From: Sphingobacterium bovistauri | GTDB lineage: Bacteria > Bacteroidota > Bacteroidia > Sphingobacteriales > Sphingobacteriaceae | DNA: 51,890 bases | Direction: 5' to 3' | Assembly: GCF_020295405.1 (NCBI RefSeq) | Contig: NZ_JADEYP010000030.1 | Coordinates: 1 to 51,890, forward strand | Part shown: piece by piece, positions 42,939 to 51,890 of the stretch | How the letters are laid out: every line of letters begins with the position of its first letter | How positions within the stretch are numbered: position 1 is the stretch's first letter | Translations under genes and position numbers: made by a program | Notes under the pieces: model-generated | The model's input: only the letters and a program-made list of their open reading frames with translations | Told to the model about the DNA's origin: nothing | The model's database searches: none

Positions 42939-43484
42939 TTATTCTTGTTTTGTCCAAACTAATCGGTTTAGATCATAACCATAATCACGAGCAATTTTAA
43001 GAAATTTTTCTTTGACTGATTCTGGCATTTTCTTTTCTCTTGACAATAACCAGATGTAGTCTTTATTTTCTCCAAATATTAATGCATTTTTATAATTAGG
43101 TTCCATTGCAACAATGTTATAGCCTGAATAAAAAGGTCCAAAAAAAGATACTTTTAATGCACCTTGATCTGGTGAACTAACGAATTTAGCTTTACCTTCT
43201 GATTCTTTCCATTCGTTTTTCTTGGTATTATACCCCTTATTTAACACCTTTATACTGCCATCATCATTAATAGAGTATTCTGCAGTTACTTGATCCATAT
43301 CTTTTTCATGCTTAAAATCGAATCTGGCTATTTCATACCATTTGCCAGAATAAGACTTAACATCGAAATTTTCAACTACAGACAGCCCTGTCGGTACTTT
43401 TACTGATTTACATGAGTTTATAAAAAATGGAAGAACTAAGATTGAAGTTCCTAATACAATTTTTAAAATTTTTGAATTTTTCAT
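42939..43484 (-). CDS. blc: bacterial lipocalin, outer-membrane lipoprotein
   Basis: A 181-residue lipocalin with lipobox INSC (C25), the lipocalin motif GKWYEIARFDFKHEKDMDQV at residues 47-66, NIVAMEPNYKNALIFGENKDYIWLLSR in the second half and the terminal KKMPESVKEKFLKIARDYGYD typical of Blc. It binds lipids or lysophospholipids at the outer membrane and is usually stress-induced. It is a monocistronic gene flanked by two strong terminators (42906-42931 and 43500-43533). Confidence 0.93.
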   Translation of the reverse strand: MKNSKILKIVLGTSILVLPFFINSCKSVKVPTGLSVVENFDVKSYSGKWYEIARFDFKHEKDMDQVTAEYSINDDGSIKVLNKGYNTKKNEWKESEGKAKFVSSPDQGALKVSFFGPFYSGYNIVAMEPNYKNALIFGENKDYIWLLSREKKMPESVKEKFLKIARDYGYDLNRLVWTKQE

Positions 43485-43499
43485 ATAATAATTATTCTA

Positions 43500-43533
43500 A
43501 GAAAAGCCTTACAAATTAATGAAAGGCTTTTCT
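43500..43533. terminator. terminator between CsbD and blc genes
   Basis: An 11-bp perfect stem, AGAAAAGCCTT (43500-43510) with AAGGCTTTTCT (43523-43533), lies 21 bases past the CsbD stop, with T-rich sequence in the stem's distal arm and beyond. Confidence 0.75.
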
Positions 43534-43554
43534 ATTTATTTAATCAACTTAAGA

Positions 43555-43770
43555 TTAATCTTTATTAAGATCATTTAACCAACTCTGAACTTCTTCACGA
43601 GATTTTCCAGTTTTTTGCTGTAATCTACCATACAATTCTTCTTCTTTACCTTCAACATATAATAAATCGTCATCTGTCCAATCTGCATATTGCTGTTTAA
43701 CCTTGCCCTTAAGGACATTCCATCTACCTTTTAAATCTAACGAATCCATAGTATTAAAGTTTTGTTTCAT
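43555..43770 (-). CDS. CsbD-family stress protein
   Basis: A 71-residue protein with the CsbD core LKGRWNVLKGKVKQQYADWTDDDLLYVEGKEEELYGRLQQKTGKSREEV, recognisable in segments (GKVKQQYADWTDDDL, GRLQQKTGKS). CsbD proteins are small general-stress proteins of uncertain mechanism. It stands alone with its own terminator downstream and a small mobile element just upstream, which may affect its promoter. Confidence 0.9.
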   Translation of the reverse strand: MKQNFNTMDSLDLKGRWNVLKGKVKQQYADWTDDDLLYVEGKEEELYGRLQQKTGKSREEVQSWLNDLNKD

Positions 43771-43826
43771 TAATAGAACAGATATAAATAGTTAAGGTTT
43801 TAAAATAAAAGAATAAAGTTAGTTTC

Positions 43827-44014
43827 GAGGGCACTGAAAAACTATCCACTAAAAAAGGGCTTATGAATTTTTATACTCATAAGCCCTTATCCTTTGTCTA
43901 TTTGAAAGCATTTATCAATAACTCTTCAAATAAGAAATTCTCAGTGGGTTAAATATGTGCTTTTTCCCTTTTTTTGATACTCAAATTTTTGAAGAGGACT
44001 TTTTCAGTGCCCTC
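43827..44014. mobile_element. 188-bp MITE with 15-bp terminal inverted repeats and 8-bp TSD
   Basis: The left end GAGGGCACTGAAAAA (43827-43841) and right end TTTTTCAGTGCCCTC (44000-44014) are perfect inverted repeats. The identical octamer TTAGTTTC lies directly outside both ends (43819-43826 and 44015-44022), a target-site duplication. Inside is a 12-bp hairpin, 43855-43866 with 43877-43888. No coding capacity. The ends share GAGG at the tip and an A5G block at the same offset with the insertion sequence entering at the right edge of the window. It is a non-autonomous element, inserted 57 bp upstream of the CsbD gene. Confidence 0.9.
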
Positions 44015-44200
44015 TTAGTTTCATCTCTCACTTTTAAATATCCCATGCGTGTTTTGCATATTTTAATTAATGTTGAATCACTTTTTATTTGAAAAGTAGT
44101 TGGTATTAGTGAAACTGTAAATTATTAAAAATTCTATATAACACACTGATTAAAAATGAATCAAAAATGGTTATAAACTTTAGAATAAAGATTATAAAAT

Positions 44201-45658
44201 TTAATTCCATCCACCACCAATAGCACGATATAGATCTACATAACTATTCAGTTGTTTCTGTTTTAATTCTACTAAGTCCAATTCACTTTTAAGGGCATTA
44301 CTCTGTGCTGTGATGACTTCAAGATAAGTAGCATATCCACTTTTAAATAGCAAAGAGGCATTTTTTACTGCTAATTCAGAATTATTCACACGTTGTTCTG
44401 CTAACAAAAGTTGCTCTTTTTGTTTTTTAACAGTTACTATTGAGTTAGAAACTTCGGATACTGCTTCCATTACTGTACGTTGAAAATTAAGCTCTTCTTT
44501 ATCACGTTCGATTTTAGCCACTTCATATCTGTTTTTCAGCTTTCTATTTTTAAAAATTGGCGTTGTAATTTCGCCAGCTATTCCTCCTAATAACGCACCA
44601 GGAATATTAAACCAATTTTTAGGCAACATAGAATTAACCCCGAAAACTCCACTTAGACTGAGTTGCGGATAACGCATTATTTGATGAATATTCATATTTG
44701 CATTGGCTGCGATCAAGACTAATTCTGCAGATTTAATATCTGGACGATTTCGAATAATTTCCAAAGGACTTCCTAATGAAATTGACTCTTGGAAATTGAT
44801 CAAACGATGATGTAAAGAATCAGAACGTACTATGTAATTCGGCATTTCACCTACTAAGATGCGTAAAGCATTTTCTTGTATCATAATTTCTTTTTCTAAT
44901 TCAGGCACCATAGATGCTGCTACCAAACGTTGGGATTCTGTTTGTTGCAAAGCTAAAGCTGTAATTTCACCAGCTTCAAACTGTAACTTAATCATTCTCA
45001 AAGTACTATCATTCAATCGTAAGTTTCTTTTTGCAACTTCAATTTGTGAATCAAGTTTTAATAAATTAAAATACCCTGAAGCAACATCTGAAATTAACTT
45101 TGTTTGCACAGCATTTCGAGTTTCATGATTATTCAGCCAATCGGCTTTAAGTAAGTCACCTTCATTGGCAATTTTACCCCAAATATCCATTTCCCAACTA
45201 AATTCTAAGCCTGATGTAAATTGAGATTGGTAAGTAAACAGAGATGAAGGAGCTTTTTCTCCGCTCTTCTCGTACCATTTTGAGGATGGCGAAGCGTAAA
45301 AATCATCAGAACGATACTGTTTATTAACTGTACCAATGTTTGCCTCTATACTTGGTAAATAATTCAATTTATTAATTCGTAAACTTCTATTTGCTATTTC
45401 AATATTCTTAAGAGCGATTCTTATATCAAAATTATTGCTCAATGCCGAATCAATTAGTTGAATCAAATTGGAGTCATTAAAAAACTGACGCCATTTGATT
45501 TGAGCTAATGAAACATCTTGTAAAGTAGAATTCACCGCTCCTCTAAATTCGTGAGGTGTATTTACATTTGGACGCTCATATTTTACGCCGACCTTACAGC
45601 TGAAGGCCAATAAACATCCTGTAATATAAAAGACACTTTTGTATAAAAACTTCCTCAT
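44201..45658 (-). CDS. RND efflux outer-membrane factor (NodT/OprM type)
   Basis: A 485-residue TolC-like lipoprotein: lipobox FSC (C21), then KYERPNVNTPHEF typical of NodT/OprM. Two repeats of coiled-coil hairpin follow, with LVLIAANANMNIHQIMRYPQ and the LNYLPSIEANIG barrel strand. It forms the outer-membrane duct for the RND pump encoded one base upstream. It is the last gene of the adaptor-pump-duct operon; a stop codon precedes its ATG with a single base between. Confidence 0.92.
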   Translation of the reverse strand: MRKFLYKSVFYITGCLLAFSCKVGVKYERPNVNTPHEFRGAVNSTLQDVSLAQIKWRQFFNDSNLIQLIDSALSNNFDIRIALKNIEIANRSLRINKLNYLPSIEANIGTVNKQYRSDDFYASPSSKWYEKSGEKAPSSLFTYQSQFTSGLEFSWEMDIWGKIANEGDLLKADWLNNHETRNAVQTKLISDVASGYFNLLKLDSQIEVAKRNLRLNDSTLRMIKLQFEAGEITALALQQTESQRLVAASMVPELEKEIMIQENALRILVGEMPNYIVRSDSLHHRLINFQESISLGSPLEIIRNRPDIKSAELVLIAANANMNIHQIMRYPQLSLSGVFGVNSMLPKNWFNIPGALLGGIAGEITTPIFKNRKLKNRYEVAKIERDKEELNFQRTVMEAVSEVSNSIVTVKKQKEQLLLAEQRVNNSELAVKNASLLFKSGYATYLEVITAQSNALKSELDLVELKQKQLNSYVDLYRAIGGGWN

Positions 45659-45659
45659 C

Positions 45660-48600
45660 TTATAACTTATTTATTTTGACTTTTACACGTTCATCCAATG
45701 TTTTGAAAAAAACAAATAAAACGGGAATAATAAAAATACCTAATACAACCCCAACTAACATACCTCCTGCCGCGCTAAAACTAATTGAATGATTTCCTAT
45801 AGCCGAGGGACCAACAGACCACATTAACGGTAGTAAACCTGCAATAAATGCTAAGGATGTCATTAAAATCGGACGCAAGCGTAATCTAGCTCCCTCTACT
45901 GCAGAATGATAAATTGAATTCCCTTTTTCTCTTTGGAGAATGGCAAATTCAACAATAAGAATTGCATTTTTAGCTAACAATCCAATTAACATGATTAATC
46001 CGACTTGTACATAGATATTGTTCTCTAAACCTACAGCTAATACTGTCAAATAAACACCAATCAATCCCACAGGTACCGAAAGTAAAACTGCCCATGGTAA
46101 AATATAACTTTCGTATTGTGCAGCAAGTAAAAAGTATATAAACAATATACTTAAACCGAAAATTAATAAAGTTTGCGAACCTGATTTACTTTCTTCATAA
46201 GACATCCCTGTCCATTCAAATCCATAATTACCAGGTAATTCACTCGCTGCTAATTTTTCAATAGCTTTCATTACATCACCTGTACTTTGTCCAGGTGATT
46301 GATTCACGTTTACTGTGATTGCATTATATAAATTATATCTTGAAATGGATTCAGGACCAACGACTTTATTTAATTTCATTAAAGTTCCTACAGGTACCAT
46401 TTTACCATCTTTATTTCGTACAAATATTGAATTTAGTGATTCAGGATCAGTTCTGTGATCAAAATCTGATTGCATATACACCCTATATGTTCTTCCAAAT
46501 CGATTAAAATCACCTGCACTAACACGCGCAAAATACATACGTATTGTATTCATCATTTCTTTAATATCAACCCCCATACTTTTCGCTTTAACGACATCTA
46601 TTTCGGCTTCGTATTGCGGAAAATTAGATTTAAAAGAAGTATAAGCATTATCTACCTCTGTCAATTCATTAATTTTATTGATAAAAGAATCTGCTACCAC
46701 ATCAAAATCTCGAATATCACCCCCTAGACGATCTTGTAGCACTAACTGAACACCAGCAAAATCACCAAACCCTTGAATTGTTGGTCTTGGAAACACCTTA
46801 AAAGTTGCCTCATTAATTACAGATAGGTCCTTAGTAATAGTATCCATAAAATCGTTAATATTTTTGATAGACGTTCGTTCTTTGTGTGGCTTAACATTAA
46901 TGTAGCCTGCTGCAAAAGCAGCACTAATTCCGCCATCAATAGCATTAAATCCTGATACTGTTGTCATCCCTTCAATATCTTCACGCTTTTTTAAAATACT
47001 ATCTGCACGCCGTAATACTTCAGAAGTACGTGCTAAAGAAGCACCTGGAGGCATAGCTAAAGAATACGTCACAAAACTATCATCCTCAGTTGGGATAAAT
47101 GATTTAGGAGTAAAATACAGCAAACCTATTCCACAAATAGTAACAATTAACAACCCACCAAAAGCTAAGCTCTTATTCTTTAACAAATACTTAACTCCCA
47201 AAATATACTTGTCTGTAAATCGATCAAAAGATGCATTAAAGGCAGTAAAAAATCTGTTTCTACATTTCTGAAATTTATTTAGTTTTTTCTCTTCTTCTAT
47301 GTCCTCTGGATGAATAGGCTTTAATAACAATGCACACAAAGCAGGTGATAAAGTGAGTGCATTAAATGCTGAAATCAAAATTGCAGTAGCTAGTGTATAT
47401 GCAAATTGCTTAAAAAATATTCCAGCTGGACCTTCCATGAAACCTACGGGCAAGAAAACTGCTGCCATTACCAATGTAATTGATAATATTGATCCTGTAA
47501 TTTCAGACATCGTCTCCAGCGTTGCCTCTTTAGCACGCATACCTGTTTCATGCATTTTCTGATGAATTGCTTCTACTACAACAATAGCATCATCTACTAC
47601 TATTCCAATGGCTAAAACTAGTGCAAACATGGTAAGCACATTGAGAGAAAAACCAAATAGGCTCAAAAAGAAGAAAGTACCAATCAATGAAACAGGAATA
47701 GCAATAGCTGGTATTAGAGTCGATCGAATATCTTGCAAAAAAATAAAAACAATTAGGAATACTAATATAAATGCTTCAAAAAGGGTGCTTTTCACCTGAT
47801 TAATAGATTGATCTATTTGATCTCTTACACTATATGATATTGCATACTTTATTCCTTCAGGAAACGATTTTGAAATCTCTTCTAAAACTTCTCTTACAGC
47901 AATATCAATCTCATGTGCATTGGATCCACTTGTTTGTGTAATATTCAGTGTAAGCCCAGGGTGTCCATTAACTTTATTGTCACTCCCTAAATTTGTTGCA
48001 CCAAATTCTATACGTGCAATGTCTCTTAAATATAATACTGAACCATCTTTATTGGTTTTTATTACCATATTTTCAAATTCCTCAGGTTTACTGAATCGCC
48101 CTTTATGCTTAATCACTGTTTCAAATACCTCGTCTGAAGTTTCACCGAACTTTCCTGGAGCAATTTCAAAATTTTGATCATTTAATGCTTTTGTAATATC
48201 TTGAGGGATAATATTATAGACAGCCATTTTTTCAGGATTTAACCATACTCGCATTGAATAATCACGTGCACCGACACGTGATACTTGAGCGACGCCATCA
48301 ACACGTAATAATGGCCTAATTAAATTTATCTGTGCAAATGCTTGTAAAAATGTTTCATCATATACAGTATCTCTTCTGTCAGAAAAAATATTTATTGTCA
48401 TAATTGCTCCACTTTGACGAGGTTGCACAGTGATACCATTATCATTAACTTCTGAAGGAATTGAACTAATAGCTTTTGATATTCGTGTTTGTACATTCAC
48501 GGAAGCTATATCAGGATTTGTACCAGTCTTAAAGAATACTTGTACGCTACCAGCCCCTGAATTTGTTGCTGAGGATCGTATATACATCATATTCTCTACA

Positions 48601-48812
48601 CCGTTAATCGCTTCTTCAATGGGAAGCAAAACACTTTCTGCTACAGTTTCTGAGTTAGCTCCAGGGTAACTTAGGGATACCACAACGCTTGGTGGTGCTA
48701 TTTCGGGGAAGCGTGATATAGGCAATGTTTTTAACCCAACCAATCCTAAGATTACCAAGATCATAGACATTACTGTCGCTAGTACAGGGCGATTTATAAA
48801 GGTTTTTAGCAT
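45660..48812 (-). CDS. RND multidrug efflux pump, HAE-1 family
   Basis: A 1050-residue inner-membrane antiporter, the length of AcrB/MexB. It has twelve helices, two large periplasmic loops, and the proton-relay aspartate pair in TM4 (GIVVDDAIVVVEA, around residue 405) together with the lysine in GLLAKNAILIVEFA (TM10). The DD/K set marks HAE-1 drug exporters rather than heavy-metal HME pumps. It exports hydrophobic drugs or toxins using the proton gradient. It follows the adaptor gene after 75 bases containing a 22-bp palindrome, and precedes the outer-membrane factor. Confidence 0.95.
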   Translation of the reverse strand: MLKTFINRPVLATVMSMILVILGLVGLKTLPISRFPEIAPPSVVVSLSYPGANSETVAESVLLPIEEAINGVENMMYIRSSATNSGAGSVQVFFKTGTNPDIASVNVQTRISKAISSIPSEVNDNGITVQPRQSGAIMTINIFSDRRDTVYDETFLQAFAQINLIRPLLRVDGVAQVSRVGARDYSMRVWLNPEKMAVYNIIPQDITKALNDQNFEIAPGKFGETSDEVFETVIKHKGRFSKPEEFENMVIKTNKDGSVLYLRDIARIEFGATNLGSDNKVNGHPGLTLNITQTSGSNAHEIDIAVREVLEEISKSFPEGIKYAISYSVRDQIDQSINQVKSTLFEAFILVFLIVFIFLQDIRSTLIPAIAIPVSLIGTFFFLSLFGFSLNVLTMFALVLAIGIVVDDAIVVVEAIHQKMHETGMRAKEATLETMSEITGSILSITLVMAAVFLPVGFMEGPAGIFFKQFAYTLATAILISAFNALTLSPALCALLLKPIHPEDIEEEKKLNKFQKCRNRFFTAFNASFDRFTDKYILGVKYLLKNKSLAFGGLLIVTICGIGLLYFTPKSFIPTEDDSFVTYSLAMPPGASLARTSEVLRRADSILKKREDIEGMTTVSGFNAIDGGISAAFAAGYINVKPHKERTSIKNINDFMDTITKDLSVINEATFKVFPRPTIQGFGDFAGVQLVLQDRLGGDIRDFDVVADSFINKINELTEVDNAYTSFKSNFPQYEAEIDVVKAKSMGVDIKEMMNTIRMYFARVSAGDFNRFGRTYRVYMQSDFDHRTDPESLNSIFVRNKDGKMVPVGTLMKLNKVVGPESISRYNLYNAITVNVNQSPGQSTGDVMKAIEKLAASELPGNYGFEWTGMSYEESKSGSQTLLIFGLSILFIYFLLAAQYESYILPWAVLLSVPVGLIGVYLTVLAVGLENNIYVQVGLIMLIGLLAKNAILIVEFAILQREKGNSIYHSAVEGARLRLRPILMTSLAFIAGLLPLMWSVGPSAIGNHSISFSAAGGMLVGVVLGIFIIPVLFVFFKTLDERVKVKINKL

Positions 48813-48843
48813 AAAAATGGATTGTTTAAGACATAGCTGTACC

Positions 48844-48865
48844 TACTCTGCTTATAAGCAGAGTA
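48844..48865. repeat. perfect 22-bp palindrome between adaptor and pump genes
   Basis: TACTCTGCTTA (48844-48854) is followed immediately by its reverse complement (48855-48865). It lies 22 bases beyond the adaptor stop and 31 bases before the pump start, inside the operon. There is no T-run, so it may set differential expression by mRNA folding, or be an operator. Confidence 0.65.
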
Positions 48866-48887
48866 AATACGTATGATTGAATAATAT

Positions 48888-50048
48888 TTAATGTATCGGA
48901 AGAATTTTTGTTCCTTCAGAGATTTTATCAAGACCAGTTAATACTATACGGTCTCCTAATTCTACACCATTTGATACAATGTAGTTGCTTTTACTTTTTC
49001 CAGCAATAGTGATAACTTTTCTTATTACACGATTTTCATCATCCAACATGTAAACAAAAGTTTTGTCTTGTAATTCACTTGTGGCTACTTGGGGAATTTG
49101 AAAAACATTCTTTTTAATTTCAGAAATCTTAAGAGTTCCAGTACTTCCGTTTCGTAATATATTATCACTATTTGGAAAAGATGCACGTAATGAAATTGCT
49201 CCTGTTGTACGATCGACTTGTCCGTTAATTGCATCCACAACTCCTTTTGCTGAATATTCTTCTCCATCCGCTAAAATTAAAGTGGCATCAGGAAAACTGA
49301 GTGAATTATTGTTTCGAGCAATACCATTTATACTATCTTCTTTGATTTTCAACTTGGAAAAATAAAGAAAATCAGATTCATTCATTGAAAAATATACATA
49401 TACATCTTGAGCATCAGACAGAACAGTTAATGGTTCTTTATCACTTTTAGAAACTAAATTACCAATTCTTTTAGGTATACGGCCAATATAGCCACTTACT
49501 GTAGCCGTAATAATGGAAAAACCTTGATTAATTTTCGCACTTCCTACTGCCGCAGTAGCCTGATCTAGAGATGCTTTAGCTACATCGTAATCAGATTTTG
49601 CTGATTTAAGTTTGACATTGGAAATTACTTCATTATCGACAAGAGGCTTAAGTCTTTCAATTTCTAGCTTAGCATTCTCCAATTTAGCTTTAGCTACATT
49701 TTGTATAGCAATTGCATTATTCAGAGCTTCTTGATATGCAGAAGCGTCTATTTTAAAAAGCTTTTGTCCTTTGGTCACAAAAGTTCCTTCGTCTACATAT
49801 ATTTCTTGTAACAAACCTTCAATTTGAGGCCTAATTTCTACATTGATTTTTCCTTCGATTGTACCAATATAATTTTTAATGGTTTCTGCATTACTAGACT
49901 CTACAACATGAATAGGCAATGCTAATGGCTTTTCATTATGCTGGTGTTCTTTAGCTCTACCATGATTACAACTAACTAATAAGGTATTGGTAAATAATAC
50001 AAGTGAGAGGGCTATTAAATACATTTTTCTACTGTTTCTTCTAATCAT
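48888..50048 (-). CDS. RND periplasmic adaptor (membrane fusion protein)
   Basis: A 386-residue AcrA-type adaptor. Lipobox LLVSC (C27) is followed by a His-rich tail (NHGRAKEHQHNEK) before the first beta strand. It has a lipoyl half-motif VEIRPQIEGLLQEIYVDEG, an alpha-hairpin (about 100-175), a second lipoyl half, and a beta-barrel with GNLVSKSDKEPLTVL, plus a membrane-proximal domain at the C-terminus. It links pump and outer-membrane duct. It is the first gene of the operon, opposite the sigma-54 response regulator gene. Confidence 0.93.
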   Translation of the reverse strand: MIRRNSRKMYLIALSLVLFTNTLLVSCNHGRAKEHQHNEKPLALPIHVVESSNAETIKNYIGTIEGKINVEIRPQIEGLLQEIYVDEGTFVTKGQKLFKIDASAYQEALNNAIAIQNVAKAKLENAKLEIERLKPLVDNEVISNVKLKSAKSDYDVAKASLDQATAAVGSAKINQGFSIITATVSGYIGRIPKRIGNLVSKSDKEPLTVLSDAQDVYVYFSMNESDFLYFSKLKIKEDSINGIARNNNSLSFPDATLILADGEEYSAKGVVDAINGQVDRTTGAISLRASFPNSDNILRNGSTGTLKISEIKKNVFQIPQVATSELQDKTFVYMLDDENRVIRKVITIAGKSKSNYIVSNGVELGDRIVLTGLDKISEGTKILPIH

Positions 50049-50407
50049 ACAATTTGTTTTAACTATACCTATACACGTAACTAACTTGTGACAATTATAT
50101 GTAAAATTGTTATTTAAACAACTAGTTTTGTTGTTTTTTAACAGACTTTAACAAAATAAATTATAGATAATAATAATTTAGAATGTACAATATCAAATTA
50201 CAATAGTAGCATTTGAATAAATTAACAACTAGGATTAACGATATACAAACAGCAAAATAATCAAATAACATTTCCATTTAGAATCAAACATTAAAGTAAC
50301 ATTATAAAACTTTAGCAATCCTTTATAAATAGTTTAATATAAATTCATTTTGCTTTACATTTTTTATAATTTTAAACGTTATTTATCATCAAATAATCTC
50401 TAAAAAA
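50049..50407. other. 359-bp divergent region between the efflux operon and response regulator
   Basis: This AT-rich region must contain promoters for both directions. I could find neither an exact TAnnTTTG box nor a convincing sigma-54 element (GG-N10-GC) on either strand. No long inverted repeat is seen. Confidence 0.5.
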
Positions 50408-51745
50408 TTGACTAAAATACTCCTCATAGATGACGAAGAAAAGCTAAGGTCTTTGCTCTCTAAAATTATTAGTTTAGAAGGGTTTGAAGTACTTCAAGCT
50501 TCTAATATAAAATCTGGTTTGAAACGATTAGAACTCGAGGATATAGATATTGTGATATGTGATGTAAAACTACCCGACGGTAACGGAGTCGATGCCTCGA
50601 AACAAATAAAATCAAATCATCCATATATTGAAGTTCTATTGTTGACGGCTTTTGGAAATATACCAGATGCTGTTCAGGCAATTAAAAATGGTGCATTTGA
50701 TTATATTATTAAAGGTGATGATAATAATAAAATTATACCATTACTATATAAGGCGAGTGAAAAAGTAAGTTTAAATAAAAGGCTACAACAACTAGAGAAA
50801 CAACTGGGAGAAAAACATTCCTTTGATAATATTATTGGACACTCTCAACCTTTGCAGAAAGCTATAGATTTAGCAAAAAAAGTTGCACCGAGGAATACAA
50901 CAGTTTTATTAACTGGTGAAACTGGAACTGGAAAAGAAGTTTTTGCGCAAGCAATTCATCAAGCTAGTGACAGGTGTAAACAAAATTTTATAGCTATAAA
51001 TTGTTCTGCATTTAGTAAGGAATTATTAGAAAATGAACTCTTTGGTCATAAGTTAGGTGCATTTACGGGAGCTACAAAAGATCAAAAAGGATTATTTGAG
51101 GAAGCACATAAAGGAACCATCTTCTTGGATGAAATTGGCGAAATGCCCTTAGAATTACAAGCTAAAATATTGCGTGTACTTGAAACAGGAGAATTTTTAA
51201 GAGTTGGAGATTCTAAAGCAATAAAAGTTGATGTTCGTATTATTGCAGCAACCAATAGAGAATTGGAAAAAGAAATTGAAAGTGGGCATTTCAGAAGCGA
51301 TCTATTTTATCGACTATCAGTATTCACCATTCTTCTACCCTCACTAAAAGAAAGGAAAAGTGATATTAAAACACTGGCAGAGTATTACGTGAATTATTTT
51401 GCTGTTAAATCAAACCGAAAGCCCTTTAGCCTTACTGAAGACTATCTTTCAGCGCTTGAAGCTAACGAATGGAAAGGAAATATAAGAGAATTAAAAAATG
51501 TTATTGAGCGCAGTGTAATATTGTCGGATGACCAAGAGTTACATATAGACACCCTTCCCATAGAAATGCAATATAAGACTAATACAGTACCCGAAATGTC
51601 TGCATTTTCGATGGCTAGTGTAGAGAAATTGCATATTCAAAAAATTCTAAATCATACAGCTGGAAATAAAGCAGAAGCTGCCCGATTGTTAGAGATAGGT
51701 GTAGCAACATTATATAGAAAAATCGAAGAGTACAAATTATCATAA
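50408..51745 (+). CDS. sigma-54-dependent response regulator (NtrC family)
   Basis: A 445-residue regulator beginning at a TTG codon (50408-50410), supported by MTKILLIDDEEKLRSLL, the expected receiver start. Domains: receiver (1-120, phospho-acceptor D52 in ICDVKLPD), AAA+ (about 140-370, Walker A TGETGTGKE, GAFTGA loop for sigma-54 contact, Walker B FLDEIGEMP) and a C-terminal Fis-type HTH (about 405-445). It would activate sigma-54 promoters when phosphorylated, plausibly the divergent efflux operon. No sensor kinase is visible; the next segment is an insertion sequence, so a partner kinase gene may be displaced or disrupted. Confidence 0.93.
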   Translation: MTKILLIDDEEKLRSLLSKIISLEGFEVLQASNIKSGLKRLELEDIDIVICDVKLPDGNGVDASKQIKSNHPYIEVLLLTAFGNIPDAVQAIKNGAFDYIIKGDDNNKIIPLLYKASEKVSLNKRLQQLEKQLGEKHSFDNIIGHSQPLQKAIDLAKKVAPRNTTVLLTGETGTGKEVFAQAIHQASDRCKQNFIAINCSAFSKELLENELFGHKLGAFTGATKDQKGLFEEAHKGTIFLDEIGEMPLELQAKILRVLETGEFLRVGDSKAIKVDVRIIAATNRELEKEIESGHFRSDLFYRLSVFTILLPSLKERKSDIKTLAEYYVNYFAVKSNRKPFSLTEDYLSALEANEWKGNIRELKNVIERSVILSDDQELHIDTLPIEMQYKTNTVPEMSAFSMASVEKLHIQKILNHTAGNKAEAARLLEIGVATLYRKIEEYKLS

Positions 51746-51763
51746 CCCATCCAAAAAATTAAT

Positions 51764-51890
51764 GAGGCTGTCTAAAAAGGTCTGTTAATTAAAGAGCCCC
51801 GTCATTAAAAAATAATGGCGGGGCTTATGTTTTTTGTCCTCAATTTTTTGTAAATTGAGGTGCACCCAAAAAACGATATGAAAGTACAAT
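51764..51890 (+). mobile_element. left end of an insertion sequence (IS1182-like), runs off window
   Basis: Nineteen bases past the response-regulator stop the sequence GAGGCTGTCTAAAAAGG begins, resembling terminal repeats of IS1182-type elements. It is followed by a GC-rich hairpin (AGCCCCG at 51795-51801 with CGGGGCT at 51819-51825) and a second hairpin (CCTCAATTT with AAATTGAGG, 51838-51860). An ATG at 51878-51880 begins a frame MKVQ at the edge, the likely transposase start. The IS family is inferred from ends and layout; most of the element is outside. Confidence 0.7.

Noticed and set aside
50049..50407. A sigma-54 promoter for the efflux operon
   Set aside because: I looked for GG-N10-GC on both strands and found no convincing match.

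Overview
The window is AT-rich and looks like the chromosome of a Bacteroidota bacterium, most likely Sphingobacteriaceae (Sphingobacterium-like). Supporting signs are SusC/SusD pairs, lipoproteins with BACON and FISUMP-type domains, DUF4374/DUF4198 iron-locus proteins, an HAE-1 RND operon, TAnnTTTG-type -7 promoter boxes and few clear Shine-Dalgarno sites. I see no rRNA, tRNA or CRISPR array. The genus is inference.

Region by region. (1) 1-5756, all minus strand: a TonB-dependent siderophore/iron uptake operon (DUF4198, TonB receptor, DUF4374 lipoprotein, two small membrane proteins, PepSY-TM protein running off the left edge). (2) 5757-7331: a decayed stretch with a cluster of hairpins, a remnant of a GH3 glycosidase C-terminus and a remnant of the 3' end of fbp. 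(3) 7386-22531, all minus: a ribose/nucleoside scavenging locus, transcribed from rbsK through a GRP-family sugar transporter, SusC, SusD and a BACON/FISUMP lipoprotein to two tandem pairs of a DUF4978-like glycosidase and a nucleoside hydrolase, with a LacI regulator upstream and a LacI-type operator in front of rbsK. It resembles the rus (ribose utilization system) loci of Bacteroides. (4) 23059-26945: a protein of unknown function, then gap (long-form GAPDH) and intact fbp. The fbp 3' end and its terminator are the parent, or sister, of the remnant on the far side of the ribose locus, so the ribose locus and the unknown gene lie between two directly oriented copies of that segment.

(5) 27227-37023: accessory redox and stress genes: AraC, SnoaL/Atu4866 fusion, SDR, DUF3050, two NTF2-like proteins, an AhpD-like protein, a VOC protein, a second AraC, an HxlR regulator divergent from an NAD(P)-binding protein, and a YghZ-type aldo-keto reductase. 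(6) 37459-41088: a glycosyltransferase, an (alpha/alpha)6-like protein and a convergent GH130 protein. (7) 41089-44200: small unknown proteins, a 52-residue zinc-ribbon protein, lipocalin, CsbD and a 188-bp MITE with perfect 8-bp target-site duplications. (8) 44201-51745: an RND multidrug-efflux operon with a divergent sigma-54 NtrC-type response regulator. (9) From about 51764: the left end of an insertion sequence that leaves the window.

How the parts may work together: the ribose locus would strip ribose from nucleosides or ribosides at the cell surface, import it through SusCD and the GRP permease, and phosphorylate it with RbsK. The adjacent fbp-gap pair suggests gluconeogenic or pentose-linked carbon flow, but that coupling is inference.
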